Shown here: positions 26,305 through 35,450 of the stretch, piece by piece
Position numbering within the stretch: the first letter of the stretch is position 1
Layout of the letters: every line of letters starts with the position of its first letter
Assembly: GCF_003967195.1 (NCBI RefSeq)
Contig: NZ_AP018725.1
Location: forward strand, 2,480,001 to 2,544,000
Length of the DNA stretch: 64,000 bases
Source: Sulfuriflexus mobilis
Lineage (GTDB): Bacteria > Pseudomonadota > Gammaproteobacteria > AKS1
Reading direction: 5' to 3'
Notes under the pieces: model-generated
The model's input: the letters and a program-made list of their open reading frames with translations, nothing else
The model's database searches: none
What the model was told of the DNA's origin: nothing
Position numbers and translations under genes: made by a program

Positions 26305-29178
26305 GTGCAAGAATTCATTATTGGCCAGCGTTGGATCAGCGATGCCGAAATCCAGCTAGGCCTGGGTAGTATTATCGACGTCGATCCGCGAAGTGTCACC
26401 CTGGCCTTTCTCGCCACAGCCGAGAAACGTACCTATGCCCGGCAAACGGCGCCCTTAAGCCGTGTGGTGTTCGGTGACGGTGACAGCATCAGCAGCCATG
26501 CCGGCTGGGAAATGAAGGTGACCGCTGTCACCGAGGAAGCCGGCATACTGACTTATCACGGGCAGCGTGAAGATAATGGCGCACTGGCCAGCTTGCCAGA
26601 GGGAGAATTAAACCCGCTGCTGCAGCTCAACCGCCCGGCCGAGCGTCTGTTTGCCGGGCAGATCGACCCGAACAAGTGGTTTGAACTGCGTTACCTGACC
26701 CTGCAGCACATTAACCGGCTCAGCCATTCCGACCTGCGTGGCCTGAGCGGCGGCCGTACCAGCCTTATCCCCCATCAGCTATATATCGCTCATGAGGTCG
26801 CCAACCGCTATGCGCCTCGCGTGTTACTGGCCGATGAGGTAGGCCTCGGCAAGACCATTGAGGCCGGGCTGATCCTGCATCAGCAGTTGCTGACTGAACG
26901 CGCACAACGCGTTCTGATCGTGGTGCCGGAGAGCCTCGTCCACCAATGGCTGGTGGAAATGCTGCGTCGTTTTAACCTGCGCTTCAGTGTCTTTGATGAA
27001 GAGCGCTGCACGGCACTGACCGATGACGATGACAACCCCTTTCACAGTGAGCAACTGGTGCTCTGCAGCCTGGAGTTCCTGAGTCGTCATCCAAACCGTT
27101 TCAAGCAGGTCTATGTCGGTAACTGGGACCTGCTCGTGGTCGATGAGGCGCATCACCTGCAGTGGTCTCAGGAAGGGGCAAGCCTCGAATATGAATTGAT
27201 CGAATTGCTGGCTACCGAGGTCAGTGGGGTATTGCTGCTCACGGCAACCCCCGAACAACTCGGCAAGGCCAGTCACTTTGCGCGTCTGCGCCTGCTGGAC
27301 CCGGACCGCTTCCCCGACTACGACAGCTTCATAGCAGAAGAACAGGGTTATGAACCCATCGCCCGGGTAGTCGAGCAATTGCTCGGTGAGGAAAACCTCG
27401 ATGAGGCGGCACAACAGATCCTTGCCGCAACACTGAACGAGCCAGACCAGCGCGCCCTGCTCGACACATTGTCTGACCCGGACGGGAGTCCCGAGGCCCG
27501 CCGGCAACTGGTTGAACACCTGCTCGACCGGCACGGTACCGGCCGCGTGCTGTTCCGCAATACGCGCAGTGCAGTAAAAGGATTTCCGCAGCGCGAACTG
27601 CATCGCTATGCCCTGCCCCTGCCCGAGGCCTATGCGCAAACCCTGGCCGGGCTCGACAGGGATTGCGACCCACGCCTGTTGCTGTGCCCGGAGCTGGCCT
27701 ATCAACTCGATGACGCTAACAATACCGGACAGTGGATCAAACTCGACCCACGTGTCGACTGGCTCAGCAAGCAACTCAAGACGCTACGCCCGGCCAAGGT
27801 ATTGGTAATCACCGCCAACGTCTATTCCGCCATCGACCTCGCCGAGGCACTGCGGACCCGCACCGGCCTGCACGCCGCGGTGTTTCATGAACAACTGAGC
27901 CTGATTGAGCGTGACCGCGCCGCGGCATGGTTTGCCGATCAGGAATTCGGCACCCAGGTACTGATCTGTTCCGAGATCGGCAGTGAGGGCCGAAATTTCC
28001 AGTTCGCCCATCACCTGGTACTGTTCGATCTGCCCCTCAACCCGGATCTGCTCGAACAGCGCATCGGTCGACTGGATCGTATTGGCCAGACCGAGACAAT
28101 TCGGATCCATGTTCCCTATCTGGAGCACAGTGCACAACAGCTGATACTCGACTGGTATCACGAGGGTCTGTCGGCCTTTGAGCACACCTGTCCGGCCGGG
28201 CACAATGTCTTTGTCGAGGTAAAGGCGAGATTATTGCAGGCCCTGCACACACCACAGGCGGATCATGGTGCCTTCATTCTGGAAAGCAAAAAATTACATG
28301 ACGAGTTAAACGCGGCCATGCATCGTGGTCGCGATCGCCTGCTCGAATACAATTCCTGTCGCCCGCATGTGGCCGAACAATTATGTGAACGTGCCCGGCA
28401 AAACGATCGGCAAACCAGTCCCATGCAATACCTCGAGCAGGTCTTCGATGCCTACGGGGTGGACAGTGAGGTACATGGGGAAAACAGCTTTGTCCTGCAC
28501 CCCGGCGATCATATGCAGACCAGCAGTTTCCCGGCCCTGCGTGAAGAAGGCATGACTGTGACCTATGATCGCGACACGGCCCTCGCCAACGAGGACATGC
28601 AGTTCCTCAGCTGGGAACACCCGATGCTCACCGGCGCCATCGATATGGTACTGGGAAATGAACAGGGTAATACGGCCATGGCCTCCATCAAGGTCCGAGG
28701 CCTGAAGCCCGGCAGCCTGTTACTCGAGTGCCTGTTCAGCCTGGAATCCAGTGCCAATACCGCCTTACAGGCCAGTCGTTACCTGCCACCAACCACGATC
28801 CGGGTCGTGCTCGACCAAGGCGGTCGAAACCTGCACGAGGCCCTGCCCCATGAATCGATTAATAAAGTACGTGAAAAGGTCGATAATGAAACCGCCGCAA
28901 CCATCGTGCGTGCCTATAAGGCAGAGTTGAAGGACATGCTTTCGTCCTGTGAGAAACAGGCTGCCGAGCAAGCCCCGCAAATTCTGGCCGAGGCGCATCA
29001 GGGAACCCGTGACACGCTGCAAACAGAAATCGATCGTCTAAAGGCCCTGGCACAAGTTAATCCCAATGTCCGCGATGACGAAATAAAGTTTTTCAGCCTG
29101 CAGTTACAGGCCCTCACCGAGGTGCTGGATGCCGCAGGGCTGCGCCTTGAGGCCTTGCGCGTATTGATCACAACCTAA
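26305..29178 (+). CDS. rapA: RNA polymerase-associated ATPase RapA
   Basis: Swi2/Snf2-type ATPase that recycles RNA polymerase after transcription. The 957-residue protein has an N-terminal Tudor-like region starting FIIGQRWISDAEIQLGLG. The motor follows: Walker A in LADEVGLGKTIEAG near residue 176, DEAHHL near 280, LLTATPEQLG, and C-terminal lobe motifs ICSEIGSEGRNFQFAHHLV and QRIGRLDRIGQ. A long C-terminal accessory part ends the protein. The start is GTG at 26305. E. coli RapA is 968 residues, so this is full length. Confidence 0.96.
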   Translation: MQEFIIGQRWISDAEIQLGLGSIIDVDPRSVTLAFLATAEKRTYARQTAPLSRVVFGDGDSISSHAGWEMKVTAVTEEAGILTYHGQREDNGALASLPEGELNPLLQLNRPAERLFAGQIDPNKWFELRYLTLQHINRLSHSDLRGLSGGRTSLIPHQLYIAHEVANRYAPRVLLADEVGLGKTIEAGLILHQQLLTERAQRVLIVVPESLVHQWLVEMLRRFNLRFSVFDEERCTALTDDDDNPFHSEQLVLCSLEFLSRHPNRFKQVYVGNWDLLVVDEAHHLQWSQEGASLEYELIELLATEVSGVLLLTATPEQLGKASHFARLRLLDPDRFPDYDSFIAEEQGYEPIARVVEQLLGEENLDEAAQQILAATLNEPDQRALLDTLSDPDGSPEARRQLVEHLLDRHGTGRVLFRNTRSAVKGFPQRELHRYALPLPEAYAQTLAGLDRDCDPRLLLCPELAYQLDDANNTGQWIKLDPRVDWLSKQLKTLRPAKVLVITANVYSAIDLAEALRTRTGLHAAVFHEQLSLIERDRAAAWFADQEFGTQVLICSEIGSEGRNFQFAHHLVLFDLPLNPDLLEQRIGRLDRIGQTETIRIHVPYLEHSAQQLILDWYHEGLSAFEHTCPAGHNVFVEVKARLLQALHTPQADHGAFILESKKLHDELNAAMHRGRDRLLEYNSCRPHVAEQLCERARQNDRQTSPMQYLEQVFDAYGVDSEVHGENSFVLHPGDHMQTSSFPALREEGMTVTYDRDTALANEDMQFLSWEHPMLTGAIDMVLGNEQGNTAMASIKVRGLKPGSLLLECLFSLESSANTALQASRYLPPTTIRVVLDQGGRNLHEALPHESINKVREKVDNETAATIVRAYKAELKDMLSSCEKQAAEQAPQILAEAHQGTRDTLQTEIDRLKALAQVNPNVRDDEIKFFSLQLQALTEVLDAAGLRLEALRVLITT

Positions 29179-29310
29179 GTTCTCCCAGGTACCGCTAATT
29201 CATCAATTATGCCCATCTCAAGGTATATTTAGCCTATCCCCCCGAAATATATATGTTCTTTATGAGATGTATCTACCTGTTTATATTGAATAAAAATAAA
29301 TATTACAATT

Positions 29311-29340
29311 CTCTAATATTATGTATTGATAATATTAGAG
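29311..29340. promoter_or_regulatory. Perfect AT-rich inverted repeat before the sulfur-globule-like gene
   Basis: Arms CTCTAATATTAT and ATAATATTAGAG (12 bp, no mismatch) flank a six-base spacer. The site lies 94 bp before the coding start. Size and composition suit an ArsR-family operator, and an ArsR-type gene lies downstream at 30099; the link is inference. Confidence 0.55.
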
Positions 29341-29433
29341 CACAGTAATACTATGCGTCCACACTGGTTAGCCAGCCAAAGATTTAAGCAATACCCAATA
29401 AACTTTAATCAATCGAAAGAGAGGGGAATTACA

Positions 29434-30000
29434 ATGAACATGAAAACATTATTTGCTGTTGCCATTATGGCCGCACTGCCACTGACGTCTGCCCAAGCAT
29501 GGTGGGGTCCTTTTAACAACAACGGTAACGGTTGGAGCAACGGTCAAGGTAATGGTCACGGTAACGGTCAGGCCAATGGCGACATGTCTTTCAACATGGG
29601 CGCTCGTGGTAATGGTCGTGCCAATGGTTACAATGGCTATAACAACGGTTACAACGGCTACAACAACGGTTATGCGCCTTACGGTTATGCTCCCGTAGCA
29701 CCTGCTCAGGCTGCTGCTCCTGTTGCCCAGAACACAGCTGCTCCTGTAGCACCTGCTCCCGTAACACCTGTTGCTGCTCCTTACTACCAGCATCCATATG
29801 CTAATAACGGTTGGGGCAATGGTAACGGTTGGGGCAATGGCAACATGTCTTTTGACATGGGCGCACGTGGTAACGGTCGTGCCAATGGTTACAATGGCTA
29901 CAACAACGGCTACAACGGTTACAATGGCTACAATAACGGTTACGCGCCTTACGGCTATGCACCAGTAGCCCCTGTTGCACCAGCGCAGGCTGCCAAGTAA
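29434..30000 (+). CDS. Secreted Asn/Gly/Tyr-rich protein resembling sulfur globule proteins
   Basis: 188 residues: signal peptide ending AQA at residue 22, then a low-complexity mature part starting WWGPFNNNGNGW. Two long repeats (29578-29715 and 29836-29997) each contain MSFNMGARGNGRANGY or its Asp variant, then NGYNGYNNGY units and YAPYGYAPVAP. Sulfur globule proteins of purple and other sulfur bacteria share the AQAWWGPF mature start, the SFNM-G-RG motif and Gly/Asn/Tyr/Pro richness; they coat sulfur deposits in the periplasm. Homology is judged by eye. GAGGGG precedes the ATG at 29434; the longer open frame from 29326 is untranslated leader. A strong terminator follows. Confidence 0.72.
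   Translation: MNMKTLFAVAIMAALPLTSAQAWWGPFNNNGNGWSNGQGNGHGNGQANGDMSFNMGARGNGRANGYNGYNNGYNGYNNGYAPYGYAPVAPAQAAAPVAQNTAAPVAPAPVTPVAAPYYQHPYANNGWGNGNGWGNGNMSFDMGARGNGRANGYNGYNNGYNGYNGYNNGYAPYGYAPVAPVAPAQAAK
29578..29997 (+). repeat. Internal duplication in the sulfur-globule-like gene
   Basis: Two copies of a unit of about 45-53 codons, 29578-29715 and 29836-29997, separated by a Pro/Ala-rich linker (PVAQNTAAPVAPAPVTP). Within each, NGYNGYN-type units repeat three to five times, with silent third-base differences between copies. Confidence 0.8.
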
Positions 30001-30024
30001 TAAATTTTTGCTTGCCGGAACTGA

Positions 30025-30053
30025 AAGGCCCGGTGTTAACACCGGGCCTTTTT
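30025..30053 (+). terminator. Terminator after the sulfur-globule-like gene
   Basis: AAGGCCCGGTGTT is followed immediately by its exact complement, a 26-bp perfect palindrome, with a short T-run (TTTTT counting the last stem bases). It isolates this gene from the ArsR-type gene 45 bp on. Confidence 0.85.
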
Positions 30054-30098
30054 ATTGCGTACAATCGCACACACTGATTAATTTACGACGAAGAATTT

Positions 30099-30395
30099 AT
30101 GAATAAAGATTGCGATATCACATGCACCGCGAAGACGCTTAAGGCCATTGCTCACCCTTTGCGCCTGAAGATCCTTTGCACCCTGAATGAAGACGAGTTA
30201 TCCGTAAAAGATATCGTCGAAAAATCAGGCTCCTCGCAAAGCAATATCTCCCAGCATCTGAACTATCTCCGCGATAAAAACATACTGAGCGCACGCCGCG
30301 ATGCCAATCGCGTGTTTTACCGCATCGCCAAACTCGAGTTGATTGGCGTCATCAAGATGATGCAGGAACTCTATTGCCAGAACGAAGCCGCCTAA
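30099..30395 (+). CDS. ArsR-family regulator with SqrR/BigR-type cysteine pair
   Basis: 98-residue winged-helix repressor. The helix-turn-helix reads [25 protein letters not shown] (recognition helix [10 protein letters not shown]), followed by the wing [13 protein letters not shown]. Four cysteines are present: Cys5, Cys9, Cys27 (LKILCTL) and Cys93 (ELYCQNE). Cys27 and Cys93 are exactly where BigR and SqrR carry the pair that links on reaction with persulfide; arsenic- and zinc-sensing members use other positions. Located 99 bp after the sulfur-globule-like gene, it may sense sulfane sulfur. Its stop overlaps the convergent ybiT stop by four bases. Confidence 0.85.
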   Translation: MNKDCDITCTAKTLKAIAHPLRLKILCTLNEDELSVKDIVEKSGSSQSNISQHLNYLRDKNILSARRDANRVFYRIAKLELIGVIKMMQELYCQNEAA

Positions 30396-31987
30396 TTATC
30401 AATACCCTTGCTCTGCAGGTACTCTTCGTAAGTACCACTGAAATCGACCAGGCCTTCATTTTCCATATCAATGATGCGTGTTGCCAGTGAGGAGACAAAC
30501 TCACGGTCGTGACTGACGAAGATCAAGGTGCCTGGGTATTTCTCCAGAGCCATGTTCAGTGACTCGATCGATTCCATATCAAGGTGGTTGGTCGGTTCAT
30601 CCATAAGCAGGACATTGTTCTTCAGCTGCATGAGCTTGCCGAACACCATACGACCCTGCTCACCACCGGAGAGCACCTTCACCGACTTGTTAACATCGTC
30701 CTTCGTAAACAGTAGTTTACCCAGGGTGCCGCGAATAACCTGTTCGTCTTCGCCCTTTTGCTGCCACTGGCTCATCCACTCGAACACGGTCATGTCCTGC
30801 GCAAAGTCAGCCGCGTGATCCTGGGCAAAGTAACCGAGACTGGCATTCTCTGACCACTTGACGATGCCCTTATCAGGCTTCACCTCGCCAACCAAAGTCT
30901 TCAGCAGGGTCGTCTTACCGATACCATTCGGGCCGATCACGGCAATACGCTCACCGGCCTCGACCATCATGTTCATATCCTTGAACAACGGGCCTTTATC
31001 ATAGCCCTTGGTCAGGCCCTCGACCTCCACGGCCAGGCGATGTAATTTCTTATCCTGATCAAAATGAATATATGGATTCACTCGGCTGGATGGCTTTACA
31101 TCCTCCAGCTGGATCTTTTCGATCTGCTTGGCGCGCGAGGTCGCCTGGCGGGCCTTTGAGGCATTCGCCGAGAAGCGGGCGACGAACTGTTGCAAGTCGG
31201 CGATCTGTGTCTTCTTCTTCGCGTTGTCGGAGAGCAGGCGCTCGCGGGCCTGGGTCGAGGCCAGCATGTACTGGTCATAGTTGCCCGGGTAGACACGCAG
31301 TTCACCGTAATCAAGATCGGCCATATGCGTACAAACACTGTTGAGGAAATGACGGTCATGCGAAATGATAACCATAGTGCTGTTGCGCTCATTGAGCACG
31401 CCTTCTAACCAGCGGATCGTGTTGATGTCGAGGTTATTGGTCGGCTCGTCGAGCAGCATAATATCCGGGTCGGCGAACAGGGCCTGGGCCAGCAGCACGC
31501 GCAGTTTCCAGCCCGGTGCAACCTCACTCATCGGACCGTTGTGTTGTTCGAGCGGAATGTCCAGACCGAGCAGCAATTCACCGGCACGCGACTCGGCGGT
31601 GTAACCATCCAGTTCGGCAAACTCGACCTCGAGCTCGGCGACCTTCATGCCGTCGTCTTCGCTCATTTCCGGCAGAGAATAAATGCGGTCACGTTCCTTT
31701 TTGACTTCCCACAATTCGCTATGGCCCATGATCACGGTATCCACCACCGTGTACTCTTCATAGGCGAACTGGTCCTGGCGCAGCTTACCGACACGCTCAT
31801 TGACATCGATCGAGACATTGCCCGAGGTCGGCTCGAGCTCACCGCCGAGGATCTTCATGAAGGTCGACTTGCCGCAACCGTTGGCGCCGATCAGACCGTA
31901 ACGGTTACCGTCACCGAATTTGACCGAGATGTTTTCGAACAGCGGCTTGGCGCCGAACTGCATGGTGATATTGGCTGTAGAGATCAA
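30392..31987 (-). CDS. ybiT: ABC-F ATPase YbiT
   Basis: Soluble ribosome-associated ABC-F protein of 531 residues with two ATPase domains and no membrane part. First domain: GANGCGKST near residue 34 and [10 protein letters not shown]. Second domain: GPNGIGKTT near 350, LSGGEQGRM signature, and [10 protein letters not shown]. The opening [18 protein letters not shown] and the linker [19 protein letters not shown] follow E. coli YbiT closely. The family modulates translation of stalled ribosomes. Start is TTG at 31987. Confidence 0.93.
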   Translation of the reverse strand: MISTANITMQFGAKPLFENISVKFGDGNRYGLIGANGCGKSTFMKILGGELEPTSGNVSIDVNERVGKLRQDQFAYEEYTVVDTVIMGHSELWEVKKERDRIYSLPEMSEDDGMKVAELEVEFAELDGYTAESRAGELLLGLDIPLEQHNGPMSEVAPGWKLRVLLAQALFADPDIMLLDEPTNNLDINTIRWLEGVLNERNSTMVIISHDRHFLNSVCTHMADLDYGELRVYPGNYDQYMLASTQARERLLSDNAKKKTQIADLQQFVARFSANASKARQATSRAKQIEKIQLEDVKPSSRVNPYIHFDQDKKLHRLAVEVEGLTKGYDKGPLFKDMNMMVEAGERIAVIGPNGIGKTTLLKTLVGEVKPDKGIVKWSENASLGYFAQDHAADFAQDMTVFEWMSQWQQKGEDEQVIRGTLGKLLFTKDDVNKSVKVLSGGEQGRMVFGKLMQLKNNVLLMDEPTNHLDMESIESLNMALEKYPGTLIFVSHDREFVSSLATRIIDMENEGLVDFSGTYEEYLQSKGIDN

Positions 31988-32103
31988 AAGACTATTCCAG
32001 AATGAGGTTAATCAGAGGTTATCCGGCGCATTATCGCATAATTTGCCGCCCAATCGCGATTTCTGCTGACTATTTTCCACGACCCAGAGGCCGCCTTCGG
32101 TAC

Positions 32104-32715
32104 TCAATCCGGCAAAATGGCCTCGAGCGCGGCCTCAAATCCCTGCCGATCGATATAGCGGATAGCCTGGAGTCCCATTGCCTGGGCCCGGGCCACGTTG
32201 CCGGCATCATCATCGATGAACAATACCGCCGCCGCGGGCAGATTCAGGTCGGCAAGCACATCGGCAAACAGGCCAGGGTCGCGCTTGCCCTTGCCAAGGT
32301 AATAACTGTTGTAGATCCGGTCAAAGGCCTCGCTAAAGTGATAGCGGTTATCGAGTTCATCCAGCCAGTGTGTCTGATCGCTGAGGATCCCGGTCACAAC
32401 CCCCTGCGCACGTAATTGCCGAACCCGTTCCAGCATCCACGGGCGGGGCACGAAGCCGTGCAGGATGCGCTCACTGAGCAGTCCATCGTCACCGCGCAGC
32501 CCTGTCCGTTCGCGCAACAAGGCCCAGAACCCGGCAGCAGTGCCCTTCCCCAGCACAAAGCCTGAGTCATACACCGCCTGCATACCCTGTGTGGCGATAT
32601 GCCCTGTATCGAGTCCCTGCTCGATGGCCAACGCCATCAGCCCCTCGCGAAAACCTTCTTCGGCCAGCACACCACCAAAGTCAAACAAGACCGCCTTGAT
32701 CGCGCCAGCCGTCAT
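32104..32715 (-). CDS. HAD-superfamily hydrolase
   Basis: 203-residue HAD-IA-like phosphatase. Motif I is VLFDFGGVLAEEGF. Here Gly occupies the second Asp position of DxD, as in the YihX/epoxide-hydrolase N-terminal type. Motif II is TGILSDQTHW; motif III Lys lies in YLGKGKRDPGLF; motif IV is VLFIDDDAGNV. Such enzymes dephosphorylate sugar phosphates or nucleotides; the substrate is unknown. It is 116 bp downstream of the ybiT start on the same strand's opposite side and 54 bp before arfB's stop. Confidence 0.85.
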   Translation of the reverse strand: MTAGAIKAVLFDFGGVLAEEGFREGLMALAIEQGLDTGHIATQGMQAVYDSGFVLGKGTAAGFWALLRERTGLRGDDGLLSERILHGFVPRPWMLERVRQLRAQGVVTGILSDQTHWLDELDNRYHFSEAFDRIYNSYYLGKGKRDPGLFADVLADLNLPAAAVLFIDDDAGNVARAQAMGLQAIRYIDRQGFEAALEAILPD

Positions 32716-32769
32716 GGCCTTTTCCTACCCATGGTCACGTGATTCAACTTGCCTTACTCTCATCTCGCT

Positions 32770-33195
32770 TCACTGATTGTTATAGTCTGATACCTTGCCA
32801 CGCAAGGTCTTGGTTTTGCCCCGTTGACCCTTCTGCTGGAGGCGCTTTTGTTGTGAACCTGGGGTCGGTTTGGTTGGGCGGCGTGCCTTTTGCGTTACGG
32901 CTACACTTTTAATCAGTTCCCGCAGCCGCTCCAGCGCATCCTCACGATTTTTGTCCTGGCTGCGGAAACGCTGTGCCTTGAGAATGATGACGCCATCACG
33001 GCTGATACGCCGGTCCTTGAGCTTCAATAGCCGTTGTTTATAAAAATCCGGCAGGGAGGAGGACGGAATATCAAAGCGCAGGTGCACGGCGCTGGCGACC
33101 TTGTTGACATTTTGCCCGCCCGCCCCCTGCGCACGGATGGCGCTTATCTCGATCTCGGCATCCGGGATGGCGACATTATTGGAAATTTGCAACAT
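32770..33195 (-). CDS. arfB: Alternative ribosome-rescue peptidyl-tRNA hydrolase ArfB
   Basis: Releases ribosomes stalled without a stop codon by hydrolysing peptidyl-tRNA. The 141-residue protein carries the catalytic GGQ in IRAQGAGGQNVNKVASAVHLRF near residue 23. A basic C-terminal tail (KKARRPTKPTPGSQQKRLQQKGQRGKTKT, given here in part by family knowledge) enters the mRNA channel. The length matches YaeJ/ArfB and is too short for RF1 or RF2. GAGGGG precedes the ATG. Confidence 0.92.
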   Translation of the reverse strand: MLQISNNVAIPDAEIEISAIRAQGAGGQNVNKVASAVHLRFDIPSSSLPDFYKQRLLKLKDRRISRDGVIILKAQRFRSQDKNREDALERLRELIKSVAVTQKARRPTKPTPGSQQKRLQQKGQRGKTKTLRGKVSDYNNQ

Positions 33196-33414
33196 GACCC
33201 CTCAAGACTCACACGGGTGCCAACACCCCACCCACCGCGTACCGGGCAAGCCCGAAAAAGTATTTGACAAGTTTTTCCGGAACACGAAAAAACCGCCCTC
33301 ATAATGACAGGAATTAATCACTAAAAATAATAAATTTACCGCCGACTCGGTTAAGGTTTGCTTAAGCAAAATGTGTTCTCATAAAAAGATATTAGTCTGT
33401 AAAAGGAACGCTTT

Positions 33415-33846
33415 ATGTTGAATATACATGGAATTATCCGCCATCTCAGCCTCCTGCTGATTTTCGCCGGTTTTGGCATCCCGGCAGTGGCTGCCGACGC
33501 AGATATTCTGTGGGCCCCAAAGACCGTCAAGGGGGGCTTCACCATCAAACTACCGGGCATCGACAATGATGCACTCGTTGATGAGATCGCCGCGCTGCAG
33601 ACCGCGCTCAAGCACGACAAAAAGCTGTTGTCCCGCGAGGCGGAGCAAAAACGCTTCACCAGCAAGGATACTATGCTGGCAGCCTTGTTGCCCGGCGGCC
33701 TGCTGTATGCCGCCTACAAGAAGAATGCCCATGCCCAGGCAGTAAGGGTCTATGCGCAGGTCTCAGCCCAGCTCAAGGAGATCACTGCTGACCTCAAGGC
33801 CTTCACGACCACCGGCGGCCCGGTCATGGTCGCCCACGCACGCTGA
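33415..33846 (+). CDS. Exported hypothetical protein
   Basis: 143 residues with a signal peptide ending near AVA-ADA (residue 26). The mature part has a short beta opening (ILWAPKTVKGGFTIKLPG) and long helices (DEIAALQTALKHDKKLLSREAEQKR; AQLKEITADLKAF) around a hydrophobic stretch MLAALLPGGLLYAAY that could be a membrane helix. The family is not recognised. AAGGAA lies before the ATG. A 12-bp stem-loop follows at 33872. It lies just upstream of the sulfide:quinone oxidoreductase but seems separately transcribed. Confidence 0.6.
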   Translation: MLNIHGIIRHLSLLLIFAGFGIPAVAADADILWAPKTVKGGFTIKLPGIDNDALVDEIAALQTALKHDKKLLSREAEQKRFTSKDTMLAALLPGGLLYAAYKKNAHAQAVRVYAQVSAQLKEITADLKAFTTTGGPVMVAHAR

Positions 33847-33871
33847 AGCATTCCTGACCATGTAGTTTAAT

Positions 33872-33901
33872 GCGGGACACATGGCATGTCATGTGTCCCG
33901 C
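33872..33901 (+). terminator. Stem-loop after the exported hypothetical gene
   Basis: GCGGGACACATG and its exact complement CATGTGTCCCGC flank a six-base loop. No T-run follows, so it may be a weak terminator or a 3'-stabilising hairpin. Confidence 0.5.
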
Positions 33902-33949
33902 GCCTTGTATTCACCTCACTGAAAGGCCGGATAGTAGCAGAGAATAATA

Positions 33950-33963
33950 TTGATTCTGATCAA
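33950..33963 (+). promoter_or_regulatory. FNR/ANR-type box and class II promoter of sqr
   Basis: TTGATTCTGATCAA is a perfect TTGAT-N4-ATCAA palindrome. TAGTTT at 33986-33991 starts 22 bp downstream, putting the box at -41.5 from a start near 33998; a better hexamer TATACT at 33981 would put it at -36.5. The resulting leader is about 95 nt. Confidence 0.72.
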
Positions 33964-34093
33964 GGCGTCTGCAGCGTTTTTATACTAGTTTGCCCTTCTT
34001 TAGCCTTGATATATATTTACGTCGATTTGCATAAAGGCTCCTGTTCGCAATGCCCTGTCCATAGGCGAGATCGAAAACAGAGGATTCCCACAA

Positions 34094-35364
34094 TGGCTCA
34101 TATTGTAATTCTAGGCGCTGGTATCGGTGGTATTGCCTCTGCTTATGAGATGCATGACCTCAAACGCGCGCAAGACAAGATCACCGTTATTTCAAACAGT
34201 GACCATTTCCAGTTCACCCCTTCCAATCCATGGGTCGCAGTACGCTGGCGTAAACCGGATGATATCAGTGTAGCCATGGGGCCTGTCTTCAAGGACAAGG
34301 GCATCGACTTTATCTCTACCGGTGCCAGGCGTGTATACCCCGACAGTAATGAAATCGAACTCAACGACGATTCACGTGTGGTTTACGATTATTTGATCAT
34401 TGCAAGCGGTCCGCGTCTTGCATTCGACGAAATCGAGGGCCTTGGTCCCGAGGGGCATACCGCTTCTGTATGCACCACGGATCATGCCGCTGACGCCGCA
34501 CAGCGCTGGGACAAGTTTGTAGCAGCCCCTGGTCCCATCGTAGTCGGTGCCGTGCAGGCCGCCTCATGCTTCGGTCCCGCTTATGAATTTGCCTTTATCC
34601 TGGACGCCGACCTGCGTAAACGGAAGATCCGAGACAAGGTCCCCATGACCTTTGTCACCTCGGAACCCTATATCGGTCATCTTGGTCTTGGCGGTGTCGG
34701 TGACTCCAAGGGGATGATGGAGAGTGAACTGCGCAACCATCACATTAATTGGATCTGCAACGCCAAGGTCAGCAAGGTCGAAGCGGATAAAATGTATGTG
34801 AGTGAATACGATGAAAATGGCAATGAAAAGAAGCAGCATGAACTCCCGTTCAAATACAGCATGATGTTGCCTGCCTTTACTGGCATTGACGCAGTTCGGG
34901 ATGTCGAGGGTCTCGCTAACCCACGTGGTTTCATTGTCATCGATGAATTTCAACGCAATCCCAAATACCCCAATGTCTATGGCGTAGGGGTATGCGTCGC
35001 CATTGCGCCGCCCGTTGCTACACCCGTGCCTACCGGCGTCCCCAAGACCGGCTACATGATCGAGACAATGGCCTATGCCGCTGCGGCCAATATCTGCGCG
35101 ACCCTCGACGGCAAGGAAGCGACGGCAAAGGCGAGTTGGGATGCCATCTGCCTTGCCGACATGGGTGATACAGGTATCGCCTTTGTCGCAAGCCCACAGA
35201 TCCCGCCACGCAACGTCAATTGGATGAAAAAAGGCAAGTGGGTACATCTCGGCAAAGTGGCCTTCGAAAAGTACTACCTGCGCAAGGTCAGGAAGGGGAT
35301 CACCGAAAGTGTCTACGAAAAGTACATATTGAAGACCCTGGGCATCGAGAAGCTCAAGAGCTAA
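34094..35364 (+). CDS. sqr: Sulfide:quinone oxidoreductase
   Basis: Membrane-associated flavoprotein that oxidises sulfide to sulfane sulfur and reduces quinone. The 423-residue protein starts AHIVILGAGIGGIASAYEM (FAD-binding GxGxxG). It closely resembles the Acidithiobacillus ferrooxidans enzyme: FTPSNPWVAVRW, YDYLIIASGP, SEPYIGHLGLGGVGDSKG, VPTGVPKTGYMIETM. All three catalytic cysteines are in place: Cys127 (SVCTTDH), Cys159 (AASCFGP) and Cys353 (AICLADMGD). A basic amphipathic C-terminus (KVAFEKYYLRKVRKG) probably anchors it to the membrane. The open frame from 33886 is untranslated leader, since it contains the FNR-type promoter; the ATG at 34094 matches the family. Confidence 0.93.
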
Positions 35365-35450
35365 AGTTGGGGCGTAGTGATTATTGTTAAATCACCACAC
35401 TCCCTCCAGTTCCATACATCGGCTATCAAGAACCTGTACCCAGGCCGTGT

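Noticed and set aside
29311..29340. Reading the inverted repeat before the globule-like gene as a terminator of rapA
   Set aside because: AT-only arms, no T-run, and 130 bp from the rapA stop; an operator fits better.
29449..30070. Long minus-strand frames opposite the sulfur-globule-like gene
   Set aside because: They are shadows of the repetitive plus-strand gene, with Val/Thr-rich artefact peptides and no start signals.
33886..34093. 69-residue N-terminal extension of the sulfide:quinone oxidoreductase
   Set aside because: It overlaps the FNR-type promoter and does not match the family; ATG at 34094 begins the FAD motif as expected.
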